From the NCBI RefSeq assembly GCF_003259845.1, contig NZ_QLMJ01000007.1:124001-188000 (forward strand): a stretch of 64,000 nt of DNA, in the 5' to 3' direction. The notes beneath the pieces are model-generated. The model ran no database searches. It was not told the DNA's origin and saw only the letters and a program-made list of their open reading frames with translations. Shown piece after piece: positions 18,040 to 26,079 of this stretch. Within the stretch, counting starts at the first letter, position 1. Every line of letters begins with the position of its first letter. Both the position numbers and the translations under genes were made by a program. The DNA is from Actinoplanes lutulentus. Its GTDB lineage: Bacteria; Actinomycetota; Actinomycetes; Mycobacteriales; Micromonosporaceae.

Positions 18040-19020
18040 ATGCGGGTCGGCATAACCGGGGTGGGCTCGTACCTCCCGGAGCACGAGATAACCACGGCCG
18101 ACCTGCAGAACCAGGTGTCGGCACGGCTTCCACGCGGCCTGTTCGCCCGGCTCACCGGCATCGAACGGCGTCGCATCGCGGCCGCCGACGAGTACGCGTC
18201 AACCCTGGGCCTGCACGCCGCCCGGACAGCCCTGACCAGCGCCGGCCTCGACCCGCTCGACATCGACCTGCTGCTGTTCGCCTCGGCCAGCCGCGACATG
18301 GTGGAACCGGCCACCGCGCACATCCTGCAGGCCTCGCTCGGCAGCCGGGCGCACGCGCTCGACGTCACCAACGCCTGCAACAGCTTCATCAACGGCATCG
18401 ACCTGGCCCGCTCGATGATCCTGGCCGGCCGGGCCCGGCGCGCCCTGGTCGTCACCGGCGAGACACCGTCACGGGCGATGCGTCTCACCGCGGACCTGGC
18501 CGAGGCGCGGCGGTCGTTCGCCGGTTACACGTTCGGCGACGCCGGCGCGGCCGTCGTGCTGGAGCCGGTCGAGCACGGCGGGATCGTGGACATCGACTCC
18601 GAGACGTACTCCGAGCACTGGACGGCCGGCGGCATCCCGGGCGGCGGCTCCCGGCATCCGCGCGGTGACGAGCACACCTATTTCGCCGGCGACGGGCACA
18701 AGCTGCGCGGCGTCTTCGAGAAGGTCGGCGCCGGCATCCTCGACCGGGTACGCAGCCGCACCGGTTTCGAGCACACCGATTACGCCAAGATCCTCGTGCA
18801 CCAGGTGACGCTGCCCTACCTCGACCGGTTCATCGAGGTCACCGGCGTGCCACGGGACCGGCTGGAGATCACCGTGACCGGACTCGGCAACATGGCCAGC
18901 GCGACCATCGGGGTGCAGCTGGCCCGGGTCCACCCCGACCTCAAGCCCGGTGACCGGGTGCTGCTGATCGGGCTCGGTGGCGGTGTCAGCCTCATGACGA
19001 TGGTCTGGGAGCAGTCGTGA
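18040..19020 (+). CDS. OleA-like thiolase (KAS III fold), first gene of six-gene operon
   Basis: A 326-residue thiolase-fold enzyme. The catalytic triad is visible as Cys113 in DVTNACNSFING, His254 in VHQV and Asn284 in GNMASATIG. Glu89 in SASRDMVEP sits where OleA of the olefin pathway has the glutamate (Glu117 in the Xanthomonas enzyme) used for the second, Claisen half of the reaction; the surrounding SRDxxEPxTA, NACxxFINGxDxA and ALVVxGET stretches also match OleA as I remember it. FabH normally lacks this. Likely reaction: head-to-head condensation of two acyl-CoAs to a 2-alkyl-3-ketoacid. Start: ATG 18040 with a G-rich site upstream; a TTG at 18028 abuts that site. It overlaps the next gene by 4 bp. 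Confidence 0.82.
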   Translation: MRVGITGVGSYLPEHEITTADLQNQVSARLPRGLFARLTGIERRRIAAADEYASTLGLHAARTALTSAGLDPLDIDLLLFASASRDMVEPATAHILQASLGSRAHALDVTNACNSFINGIDLARSMILAGRARRALVVTGETPSRAMRLTADLAEARRSFAGYTFGDAGAAVVLEPVEHGGIVDIDSETYSEHWTAGGIPGGGSRHPRGDEHTYFAGDGHKLRGVFEKVGAGILDRVRSRTGFEHTDYAKILVHQVTLPYLDRFIEVTGVPRDRLEITVTGLGNMASATIGVQLARVHPDLKPGDRVLLIGLGGGVSLMTMVWEQS

Positions 19021-19757
19021 GCACGCGGCTCTGGGTGGTCGTTCCGGCGTACAACGAGGCGGCCCGGATCAGCGCCACCCTGTACGCCCTGGCGGCGCAG
19101 ACCGACACCGCGTTCACGCTGCTCGTCGTGGACAACGGTTCCACCGACACCACGGCCGACGCGGTGCGCTCGTTCATGGAGTGCGCGCCGTTCGCCGTGC
19201 AGGTGCTCACCGAACGGGAGAAGGGTGTCGGGTGCGCGGTCGACACCGGGTTCCGGCATGCCATCGCTTCGGGGGCCGAGCTGATCGTGCGTACCGACGC
19301 GGACTGCATCCCGCGCCCCGGCTGGGTGGCAGCGGCGCGTGCGGCGCTGGACGGCGGCGCCGGGATGGTCTGCGGCCGGATCACCGCCCGCCGCGACGAG
19401 CACGGACCCGCCGGCCGGGCGTTCTTCGCCGGGCTGGTCACGCTGGCCGCGCTCTTCGGACGGCTGCGCCCGGCACACCACGGCGGCGAATACCTGGCGC
19501 CGTACCGGATGCACGCCGGCAACAACATGGCGATCACAGCGCGGCTCTACGAGGCGTGCGGCGGCATGCCCCGGCGCCCGTCACCCACCGACCGCCTCTT
19601 CCTGAACCGGGTACGCCGGACCACCGCGTCGATCGTCCACAGCAGAACGATGGTCGTGGAGAACTCGACGCGGCGGATCAAGGCGTACGGCGTGATGGCG
19701 ACCGCGAAGTGGTACCTCGACCGCGGCAGCGGCCCGCTCACCCCGGATCCGCGATGA
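19017..19757 (+). CDS. GT2 family glycosyltransferase, copy 1
   Basis: A 246-residue soluble GT2 protein: WVVVPAYNEAARISATL, LVVDNGSTDTTADAV, VDTGFRHAIASGAELIVRTDADC (metal site), and a late HAGNNMAI segment. It has no membrane helix. It is clearly paralogous to the product of 21193-21957, and the AMP-ligase gene lies between the two. GTG start inside the previous stop codon region (4-bp overlap). The acceptor is unknown; the context suggests a sugar added to a hydroxy- or lipid-type product of the operon. Confidence 0.85.
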   Translation: MSTRLWVVVPAYNEAARISATLYALAAQTDTAFTLLVVDNGSTDTTADAVRSFMECAPFAVQVLTEREKGVGCAVDTGFRHAIASGAELIVRTDADCIPRPGWVAAARAALDGGAGMVCGRITARRDEHGPAGRAFFAGLVTLAALFGRLRPAHHGGEYLAPYRMHAGNNMAITARLYEACGGMPRRPSPTDRLFLNRVRRTTASIVHSRTMVVENSTRRIKAYGVMATAKWYLDRGSGPLTPDPR

Positions 19758-21196
19758 CTCTCGACGCGCTGAACGCCGGCCTGCGGCCCGGCGACGACAC
19801 CCCCGCGCTGATCACCGGCCGCCGTACGGTCACCCGCGGCGATCTCGCCGAGCTCCGCGATCGGTACGCATCCGCGCTGCACGCTCACGGCCTGCGCGCC
19901 GGTGACACCCTCGGCGTCGCGGTCCGTCCCGGGCCACGGGCTTTGGCGATGCTGCTCAGCGCGTACAAAATCGGTCTTCGGGTCGCCGTGCTGGACCCGA
20001 ACGCCGGGCCTGACGTGCTCACCGCCCGGCTCGCGCTGGCGCGACCGAGATTGATCGTCGCGGACGCGGCCGCGCAGGCGGTCGCGAGCTGGGCCGCACC
20101 CCTCGCCCGCCGCGCCGGCCTCGCCCTGCCGGACCTCGCCTCGCTGGCGCCGACAGTGACCGTGGGCCGGCGTCTGCCCGGGTCAGCGCCGTCGCTGGAG
20201 CTCGTGACCGGTGAGGTGCCGGCATACGACGGTGACGGCGACGCGGTCGTCATCTTCACCTCGGGCACCACCAGCAGCCCGCGAGCCGTCGTCCACACGC
20301 GCTCCGGTCTGGCCAACGGCCTGCAGGCGGTGACCGACCTGGTACAGCCCCGACCGGGTGTGCCGGTCATCGGCGGCACGTTCTTCGTGATGCTGCCGGC
20401 GCTCGCCGCGGGCGCACCGGTCGCCCTGCCGGCACGCCGCGGTCTCGCCCGGCAGATCACCCACCTGCGCCCGCAGGCGATCTACCTGACCCCGCCGCGG
20501 CTGCGGACCGCGCTCGACGCGGGCGTCCGGTTCACCGGGCGCGTCTACAGTGGATCGGCGCCGGTCACCGCGCGGTTGCTGAGCCGGGTCCGCGAGACCG
20601 GAGCTGATCAGGCCTGGTGCGTCTACGCATTGACCGAGGTGTTCCCGGCCGCGGCTGTCGAGGCGACCGCCAAAGCCGCGTTTGACCAGGCCGGTGACCT
20701 CGTCGGCGACCTGCTGCCGGGCGTGCGCGCCCGTCTCGACGACGCCGGCGAGCTGCACCTCGCGGGTGCTGGTGTCTGCGATCGATACCTGGGCTCCGAG
20801 CCGCACGAATGGGTCGCGACCGGCGACCTGGCACGCCTCGACGATCGCCGCGTGGTCCTGGCCGGCCGCCGCAAGGACATGATCCTGCGCGCCGCCGAGA
20901 ACATCTATCCCGGCCTCTACGAACCCTCCCTGCACGTACCCGGCGTCTCCCTCGCCGTCCTCGTCGGCGTCCCGGCCGGCGACGGCGACGAAACCCTGGT
21001 AGCCCTGATCGAAACCGGTCCGCACGCCGATCAGTCCGCCGTCCGCGCGGCCTTGCGCGAGCCCCTCGACCGGATGGGCGCCGCCAGGCCCGACCACATC
21101 ATCCTCACCAAGATCCCCCTGTCCGGCCGTTCGAAGAAACCCGACCGGGTCGCGGCGGCGAGACTCGCCGCCGGCCTTCTGGGGGTACGGGAATGA
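19754..21196 (+). CDS. AMP-forming acyl ligase, OleC-like
   Basis: A 480-residue ANL-superfamily enzyme. The phosphate loop is VVIFTSGTTSSPRAVVH, the adenine-binding stretch is YALTEVFPAA, the hinge region contains VATGDLARLDD and GRRKDMILRAAENIYP, and the C-terminal lysine region reads KIPLSGRSKKPDR. The TEVFPAA segment resembles the TECLPV stretch of OleC, the beta-lactone synthetase of the olefin pathway, rather than a usual CoA ligase. At 480 residues it is shorter than typical OleC (about 550). ATG 19754 overlaps the previous stop by 4 bp; a longer upstream open frame is out of context. A standard acyl-CoA or acyl-adenylate ligase is the main alternative. Confidence 0.78.
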   Translation: MTLDALNAGLRPGDDTPALITGRRTVTRGDLAELRDRYASALHAHGLRAGDTLGVAVRPGPRALAMLLSAYKIGLRVAVLDPNAGPDVLTARLALARPRLIVADAAAQAVASWAAPLARRAGLALPDLASLAPTVTVGRRLPGSAPSLELVTGEVPAYDGDGDAVVIFTSGTTSSPRAVVHTRSGLANGLQAVTDLVQPRPGVPVIGGTFFVMLPALAAGAPVALPARRGLARQITHLRPQAIYLTPPRLRTALDAGVRFTGRVYSGSAPVTARLLSRVRETGADQAWCVYALTEVFPAAAVEATAKAAFDQAGDLVGDLLPGVRARLDDAGELHLAGAGVCDRYLGSEPHEWVATGDLARLDDRRVVLAGRRKDMILRAAENIYPGLYEPSLHVPGVSLAVLVGVPAGDGDETLVALIETGPHADQSAVRAALREPLDRMGAARPDHIILTKIPLSGRSKKPDRVAAARLAAGLLGVRE

Positions 21197-21957
21197 GCAC
21201 CCCGAACCTCGCCGTGATCGTGCCCGCCTTCAACGAGGCCGCGTCGATCGGTGCCACCCTGGCGGCGCTGGCCGCCCAGTCCGACACCGGGTTCCGCCTC
21301 GTGGTCGTCGACAACGCGTCCACCGACGACACCGCCCTGGTGGTGAGCCGTTTCGCCGCGACAGCGCCGTTCCCGGTGGACCTCGTCACCGAGCCGTCCC
21401 CCGGCGCCGGAACCGCCGCCGACACCGGTTTCCGGCACGCGATCGCGACCGGCGCCACGATGCTGGCCCGCACCGACGCCGACTGCCGGCCGGCCGCGGA
21501 CTGGGTGGCGACCGCTCGTGCGTACCTGGAAGGCGGCGCCGACATGGTCTGCGGCCGCAGCGTCCCCCGCCGCGACGAGCAGCCGTCCTGGATGGAGCGT
21601 GTCGTCTTCCCCGGCGCGGTACGGCTGGCCGCGGTCTACGGCCGATATCGGCGGACCCACCGTGATCCCGCGTTCCGCACGCCGTACGTCCTGGTGCACG
21701 GCCACAACCTGGCCCTGTCCGCCTGGCTGTACCTGAGCTGCGGCGGCACCGAACGCGAAGCGCTGGAGTCGGGCGCCGAGGACGTCACCCTGCTCAACCG
21801 GGCGAGACGGCACACCGACCGGATAGTCCGCGCCGAGGACCTGGTGGTCGAGTCCAGTCTGCGGCGGCTGCGAGCGTGGGGCCCGAAACGAACCCTGCTC
21901 TGGCACTGGGACCGCCGCTGGCGCCCGCCGACAGCCGCCGAGGTGCACATCCGATGA
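21193..21957 (+). CDS. GT2 family glycosyltransferase, copy 2
   Basis: A 254-residue soluble GT2 protein: LAVIVPAFNEAASIGATL, LVVVDNASTDDTALVV, ADTGFRHAIATGATMLARTD with the metal-binding aspartates, and VHGHNLALSAWLYLSCGG. It aligns along its whole length with the product of 19017-19757, showing a local duplication, but differs in the acceptor-side half, so the two may add different sugars or act in sequence. ATG start with 4-bp overlap on both sides. Confidence 0.85.
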   Translation: MSTPNLAVIVPAFNEAASIGATLAALAAQSDTGFRLVVVDNASTDDTALVVSRFAATAPFPVDLVTEPSPGAGTAADTGFRHAIATGATMLARTDADCRPAADWVATARAYLEGGADMVCGRSVPRRDEQPSWMERVVFPGAVRLAAVYGRYRRTHRDPAFRTPYVLVHGHNLALSAWLYLSCGGTEREALESGAEDVTLLNRARRHTDRIVRAEDLVVESSLRRLRAWGPKRTLLWHWDRRWRPPTAAEVHIR

Positions 21958-23036
21958 CCCACGCCTCCGCGATGCGCCGGGCTCGCCGCCGTGACCGGCG
22001 GGTCTATCTCGGCAGTCATCCCTTCCTGTTCGCGCTGCTCGCGGCCACCCGCCGCCGCCCGGCGACGCGCATCGGCCGCACGGTGATCGCGCATTCCCGG
22101 GCCGCGTTCGTCGACGGGCTGCTCCGGGTGCCCCTGGACCGGACCGCCGAGGGCACCACCGGCGGCGCCGCGGGCCGGCTGACCGGCGGCGGCCTGCTCT
22201 TCGACCAGGAGGGCGACGACCACCGCGCCTCCCGCCGGGACCTCGCCGACGCCCTGAGCGCCGAGGGCGTGGCACGCCTCCGTCCGATCTGGACCGGCCT
22301 GCTGACCGACCGCCTCGCCCCGCTGGCGGCGGGCCACCCGATCGACCTGGTGGACATAGCCGCCGATCTGTCCGGCACGACCACCGCCGCGATGCTGGGC
22401 CTGGCCGTCGACGGCCGCGATCTGGCAACGGCCGCCCGAGCCGCAGCAGCGGCCGGAGCCCGGGACCACCTGCCGGGTCTCCCCCACCCGGGCGCCCGCA
22501 AAGCCGCCGAGGCCGCGGCGGCCAACCTGAACAACCTGCTCACCGGCGGCGACGCGATGGCGGCCATGCTCGCCGTCGCCGCCATCAACACCACGGTCGC
22601 CGCTCTGCCCCGCGCCGCGGCCTGGTGTGCCGACGCGAACCTCTGGCCCTACGCGGAAACCGCAGTGGAATCCCTGGTCACCGAGCTGCTGCGAGCCACC
22701 ACCCCGACGCCGCTCCTGCCCCGGGTAGCCGCCGGATCAGGCACCGTCGCCGGCTGCCCGGTCACGGCCGGTGACCGCCTCGTCCTGGTGGCCCGGCACG
22801 CCGTGGACGCCCACAGCACCGACCCCAACCCGGCCGACCCGGCGCCGCCGCACGTGGCCCAGCTGGTCTTCGGCGCAGGCCCGCACGCCTGCCCCGGCGC
22901 CCGCATGGCCCGTGCCCAGATGGCTGACACCTTGGCGGCGCTGGCCCCGTACCGGCCGACAGTGGTCAGCGCCAGAGCGGACCGCCGCAGCGCCCTGCCC
23001 GGCTGGTCCTCCTTGATCCTGGCCCCGGCCCGGTGA
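21954..23036 (+). CDS. Cytochrome P450, short form
   Basis: A 360-residue protein, shorter than the usual bacterial ~400. The heme-ligand loop is intact: LVFGAGPHACPGARMARAQ with Cys313. A K-helix-type ExxR is seen in VTELLRATTPTPLLPRVA. The usual I-helix AGxxT is not clear; the corresponding region reads AMLAVAAINTTVAAL, so oxygen activation may differ or the enzyme may be atypical. No ferredoxin gene is nearby. It sits between a glycosyltransferase and the reductase gene with 4-bp overlaps, suggesting hydroxylation of the same product. Confidence 0.85.
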   Translation: MTHASAMRRARRRDRRVYLGSHPFLFALLAATRRRPATRIGRTVIAHSRAAFVDGLLRVPLDRTAEGTTGGAAGRLTGGGLLFDQEGDDHRASRRDLADALSAEGVARLRPIWTGLLTDRLAPLAAGHPIDLVDIAADLSGTTTAAMLGLAVDGRDLATAARAAAAAGARDHLPGLPHPGARKAAEAAAANLNNLLTGGDAMAAMLAVAAINTTVAALPRAAAWCADANLWPYAETAVESLVTELLRATTPTPLLPRVAAGSGTVAGCPVTAGDRLVLVARHAVDAHSTDPNPADPAPPHVAQLVFGAGPHACPGARMARAQMADTLAALAPYRPTVVSARADRRSALPGWSSLILAPAR

Positions 23037-23947
23037 GCACGTCACTCCACGGATTGCGGATCGCGGTCACCGGGGCGAGCGGCTTCTGCGGCGCCGTCGT
23101 CGCGAACGCCGCGGCGGCAGCGGGCGCCACGGTGGTCTGCCTGGGACGGCGCCCGGGACCGATCGGTGAGCACCGGTACTGGGACGCCACGCGTACCCCA
23201 CCCGATCTGACCGGAACCGATCTCGTGCTGCATCTCGCCGCAGCCGTCGGTGACCCACCACCCGGTCGCGCCGCCGAGGAAGCCTTCCACGCGGTGAACG
23301 TGGACGGCACCGCCCGTCTCATCGAGGCCGCCGGAACCCGCACGCTGATCTGGGTGAGCAGCGCCAGCGTCTACGCCAGTCCGACCACGCCGGAGCCCAT
23401 CCGCGAGGAACACCCGCTGGGCGGCATGACCGCTTACGGTCGCACCAAGGCCGCCGGGGAACGTCTCGCCGCAGCGGCCGGCGCCGTGATCCTGCGTCCG
23501 CGCGCGGTCTACGGCCCGGGCGACCCGCACCTGCTCCCCCGCCTGCGCCGGGCCGTCCGCGGAGGCCGGGTCCTGCTACCCGGACCGGACATCCCGCTCA
23601 GCCTCACCGCCGTCGAGAACCTCGCCGACGCCTGCCTGGCTGCCCGAAATTGGACACCCGGCGCCTACAACGTCGCGGACCCACCCGTTTACCGGCGCGA
23701 CGAGATCGTCAGCGCGGCCTGCGGCGTACCGGTCCAGCACCTGCCGATCACCCTGGCACGCGCGGCCGCGAGGACCTCGGCCACGATCGCGCGCCTCACC
23801 CGCCGCGCACCGACCCTTTCCTGGTACGCCTTGGAGCAGCTGACCAATCCGGTAGTCCTGGACACGTCCCGAGCCGCGGCGCAGGGCTGGACCCCGACCC
23901 GGACCTTCCACGATTTCCTGGACAGCCCCGGCGCTGATCGTCCATGA
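23033..23947 (+). CDS. NAD(P)-dependent reductase, OleD / 3beta-HSD-like SDR
   Basis: A 304-residue extended short-chain dehydrogenase. The nucleotide motif is VTGASGFCGAVV (residues 12-23), the active site is VSSASVYAS with Tyr135 and Lys139 in TAYGRTKAAGERL, and the later part has AVENLADACLAAR and GAYNVADPPVYRRDEI, as in 3beta-hydroxysteroid-dehydrogenase/OleD-type proteins. In an OleA-type pathway this step reduces the 2-alkyl-3-ketoacid to the 3-hydroxyacid. GTG start with a 4-bp overlap; last gene of the operon. UDP-sugar epimerase activity is an alternative reading, since glycosyltransferases are in the same operon. Confidence 0.82.
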   Translation: MSTSLHGLRIAVTGASGFCGAVVANAAAAAGATVVCLGRRPGPIGEHRYWDATRTPPDLTGTDLVLHLAAAVGDPPPGRAAEEAFHAVNVDGTARLIEAAGTRTLIWVSSASVYASPTTPEPIREEHPLGGMTAYGRTKAAGERLAAAAGAVILRPRAVYGPGDPHLLPRLRRAVRGGRVLLPGPDIPLSLTAVENLADACLAARNWTPGAYNVADPPVYRRDEIVSAACGVPVQHLPITLARAAARTSATIARLTRRAPTLSWYALEQLTNPVVLDTSRAAAQGWTPTRTFHDFLDSPGADRP

Positions 23948-23975
23948 GCTTTTCGCTACAAGGGTGTCGACACAG

Positions 23976-24020
23976 ATCTTGTGAGTTTCGGCCCGCCGCG
24001 CCACCGCAAGCTCACAAGAT
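23976..24020 (-). repeat. Stem-loop repeat, copy A (related to 40187-40227)
   Basis: Arms CTTGTGAG (23978-23985) and CTCACAAG (24011-24018) enclose exactly 25 nt. Read on the minus strand it matches the element at 40187-40227 over about 75% of positions, with a paired A-T to C-G change in the stem. It lies between the end of the operon and the convergent cheW gene. Confidence 0.65.
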
Positions 24021-24060
24021 TCCGCGAACGCACGGGTTTCCGGGAGACCGTCGCGGGATC

Positions 24061-24498
24061 TCAGGCCGAGACGCGGGCGGTGTTCACGCACTCGGCGACG
24101 TCCAGCACCAGCAGCAGCCGGCCCTCGGTCTTGTACGCGCCGGTGACCAGCGCCCGTGACGGGCCGGTCAGCGTCGCCGGCGGCTCCTCGAACAACTCCG
24201 CGTCCAGATCGGCGACCTGCCCGATGCGGTCGACCAGCAGGCTCACCGGCTCGTCGCCGTACCGCACGATCACGTTCATCACCAGGCCGGACATGTCCCG
24301 GCGGGGCATGCCGAACTGCACACGCAGGTCCACCGCGGCGATCACCTGGCCGCGCAGGTTGAACAGTCCACCGACGGCGTTCGGCGCCAGCGGCACCGGC
24401 GTGTACTCGCTGTACGACAGCACCTCCTGCACAGCGTCCACGTCCACGCCGAAGAACTGGCCGGCGACCTCGAAGGTGACGAACTGACGACTGGACAT
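24061..24498 (-). CDS. cheW: CheW-like chemotaxis coupling protein
   Basis: A 145-residue single CheW domain: QFVTFEVAGQFFGVDVDAVQEVL, then PNAVGGLFNLRGQVIAAVDL, and a late LVTGAYKTEGRLLLVLDV. CheW links methyl-accepting receptors to the CheA kinase at the membrane. The ATG start follows GGGAG. It is an orphan here, with no receptor, cheA or flagellar gene in the window, although the organism presumably encodes them elsewhere. Confidence 0.92.
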   Translation of the reverse strand: MSSRQFVTFEVAGQFFGVDVDAVQEVLSYSEYTPVPLAPNAVGGLFNLRGQVIAAVDLRVQFGMPRRDMSGLVMNVIVRYGDEPVSLLVDRIGQVADLDAELFEEPPATLTGPSRALVTGAYKTEGRLLLVLDVAECVNTARVSA

Positions 24499-24631
24499 GC
24501 GCGCTCCCGGGGTTCATGACCACCGGGCAACTGCCACGACGGATTGCCAGGCTCATCGGGCGACCGGGTGCCGACCCAAGAACTCCGGCGGGATCAGTCA
24601 GGTGAGCGTCGGGTGCGCGTCAGGTGCGGCC

Positions 24632-24683
24632 TTTCAGCGCCACGTATCCCGCCCGCCTCTCAGCGCCACATAACCCGCCCGCC
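24632..24683. repeat. 26-bp tandem duplication at the 3' end of the M20 gene
   Basis: Two adjacent 26-bp units, 24632-24657 and 24658-24683, differ at three positions. Because 26 is not a multiple of three, the second copy is read in a different frame and sets a new stop codon for the gene at 24634. Confidence 0.85.
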
Positions 24684-25821
24684 TCCCCGCGTCCCTGGCC
24701 AGGTCGATGCCCACCCTCGCCAGCAGATTCGCGCCGTCGATCGCGGCCTCGTCGGCAGCGACAGTGCGGGAGGCCACCGCGAACTCGCGCGTGTGCGCCG
24801 TCGCCGTCGCGCCCCGCAGCCCGATCATCGGGTGGATCGACGGCACAACATGACTGATATTGCCCATGTCCGTCGAGGCGGTGTTGAACTCGGGCGGCAG
24901 GACCACGGCGATCCGCCCGAAATCGGGCAGGTGCGCGCAGTAGGCAGCCATCAACCAGGGATCGTTGCGCAACTCCAGGTAATCCGGCCCGGCCTGCTGG
25001 AACGACACCTCGGCCCCGGTCGCCAGCGCGCCTGCCCGGAAACAATCACGCACCCGCTGCCGCAGCGCGTCCAGCTTGTCGGCATCCGGGGCGCGTACCT
25101 CGTAATCCAGCACGGCCAGCTCCGGAATGATGTTGGTGACCGACCCACCATGACGGATGAATCCGGCGACGCGACTCGACGGCGGCACCTGCTGGCGCAG
25201 CAAGCCGATCGCCACCTGCGCCACCACTGCCGCGTCCGCCGCGTTCACCCCGTCCCACGGCGCACTGGCGGCATGGGCCGGATGTCCGCGATAGGTCACT
25301 GCGAACCGGCTGCACGCCTGGGTGCTGTCCCGGGCGCCCGCCGTGTCGATCGCCCCGGGGTGCGCCATCATCGCCACCGTCACGTCGTCGAACACACCCC
25401 GTTCCAGCAGCAGCTGCTTGCCGCCGCCGCTCTCCTCGGCGGGTGTGCCGATCAGCTTGACCCGGAACCCGTACCGATCGGCCGCTGCCCGGAGCCCGAT
25501 CGCCGCGCCCGCCGCGATCGCGCAGATGATGTTGTGGCCGCAGCCGTGACCGATTTCGGGCAGCGCGTCGTACTCCGCGCACACCCCGATCGTCAGCTCG
25601 CCCTCGCCGTGCACAGCGGTGAGCGCGGTCGGCAGATCACCGGCGCCTTCGGTGACCTTGAACCCAGCTGACCGCATCAGCTCAGCCAGCTTCGCGGCCG
25701 AGGCCTGCTCAGCGAAGGCCACCTCCGGCTCGTCGTGCAGGCTGTGGCTGAGAGTGATCAGCTGCTCCCGCCACTCGGCGATCGCAGCGCCGGCCGTGCC
25801 GTACCACCTGCTCGCGCTCAT
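24634..25821 (-). CDS. M20 family amidohydrolase/peptidase
   Basis: A 395-residue metal-dependent amidohydrolase of the M20D type. LSHSLHDEPEVAFAE opens the catalytic domain; the metal-binding core is AEYDALPEIGHGCGHNIICA (residues ~85-104), and a later FNTASTDMGNISHVVPSIHP supplies further ligands. Relatives cleave N-acyl amino acids or p-aminobenzoyl-glutamate. The ATG start at 25821 is preceded by GGAGGG. The C-terminus ends LRGGRDTWR because a 26-bp duplication shifted the frame; the second copy in another frame would read GYVALKGRT before a stop, probably the older ending. Confidence 0.9.
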   Translation of the reverse strand: MSASRWYGTAGAAIAEWREQLITLSHSLHDEPEVAFAEQASAAKLAELMRSAGFKVTEGAGDLPTALTAVHGEGELTIGVCAEYDALPEIGHGCGHNIICAIAAGAAIGLRAAADRYGFRVKLIGTPAEESGGGKQLLLERGVFDDVTVAMMAHPGAIDTAGARDSTQACSRFAVTYRGHPAHAASAPWDGVNAADAAVVAQVAIGLLRQQVPPSSRVAGFIRHGGSVTNIIPELAVLDYEVRAPDADKLDALRQRVRDCFRAGALATGAEVSFQQAGPDYLELRNDPWLMAAYCAHLPDFGRIAVVLPPEFNTASTDMGNISHVVPSIHPMIGLRGATATAHTREFAVASRTVAADEAAIDGANLLARVGIDLARDAGRRAGYVALRGGRDTWR

Positions 25822-26003
25822 CCGCTCTCCCTCCGGGGTTTGCTACGTACCCGCGCGGGCCGCCCCACGTCTGTCCGATCACAGACAGGTTGCAGTGTGG
25901 CTACGCCCGAGGCACACCATCTCCGCGGACACCACCCTTGAGCAGCCAAAACACCAACTTCAACAGATCAAGAGCCGAGGGTACGCGTAAGCCTCGTCAC
26001 GCC

Positions 26004-26040
26004 GTCAACAACGTTGACACGAGCCGTCAACGTTGTTGAC
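26004..26040. promoter_or_regulatory. Paired operator upstream of the GtrA-like gene
   Basis: Two 15-bp sites, 26004-26018 and 26026-26040, each of the form GTCAAC-N3-GTTGAC, are exact reverse complements of each other; their centres are 22 bp apart. They lie 40-76 bp before the start at 26080. The form is that of a TetR- or LacI-type operator with two dimers on one helix face. As RNA the same stretch would make a 15-bp hairpin with a 7-nt loop. Confidence 0.7.
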
Positions 26041-26079
26041 ACTACGACGGTAAACATCGCTGTCCGAAAGCGTTCAGTC

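Noticed and set aside
18040..19020. Plain FabH (fatty-acid initiation enzyme)
   Set aside because: The SRDMVEP glutamate and NACNSFING context fit OleA better, and no acyl carrier protein or fab genes are adjacent; kept as an alternative until a phylogeny is done.
23976..24020. Simple terminator for the Ole-like operon
   Set aside because: The stem is only 8 bp with a 25-nt loop and no T run; its match to 40187-40227 fits a repeat element better, although termination cannot be excluded.
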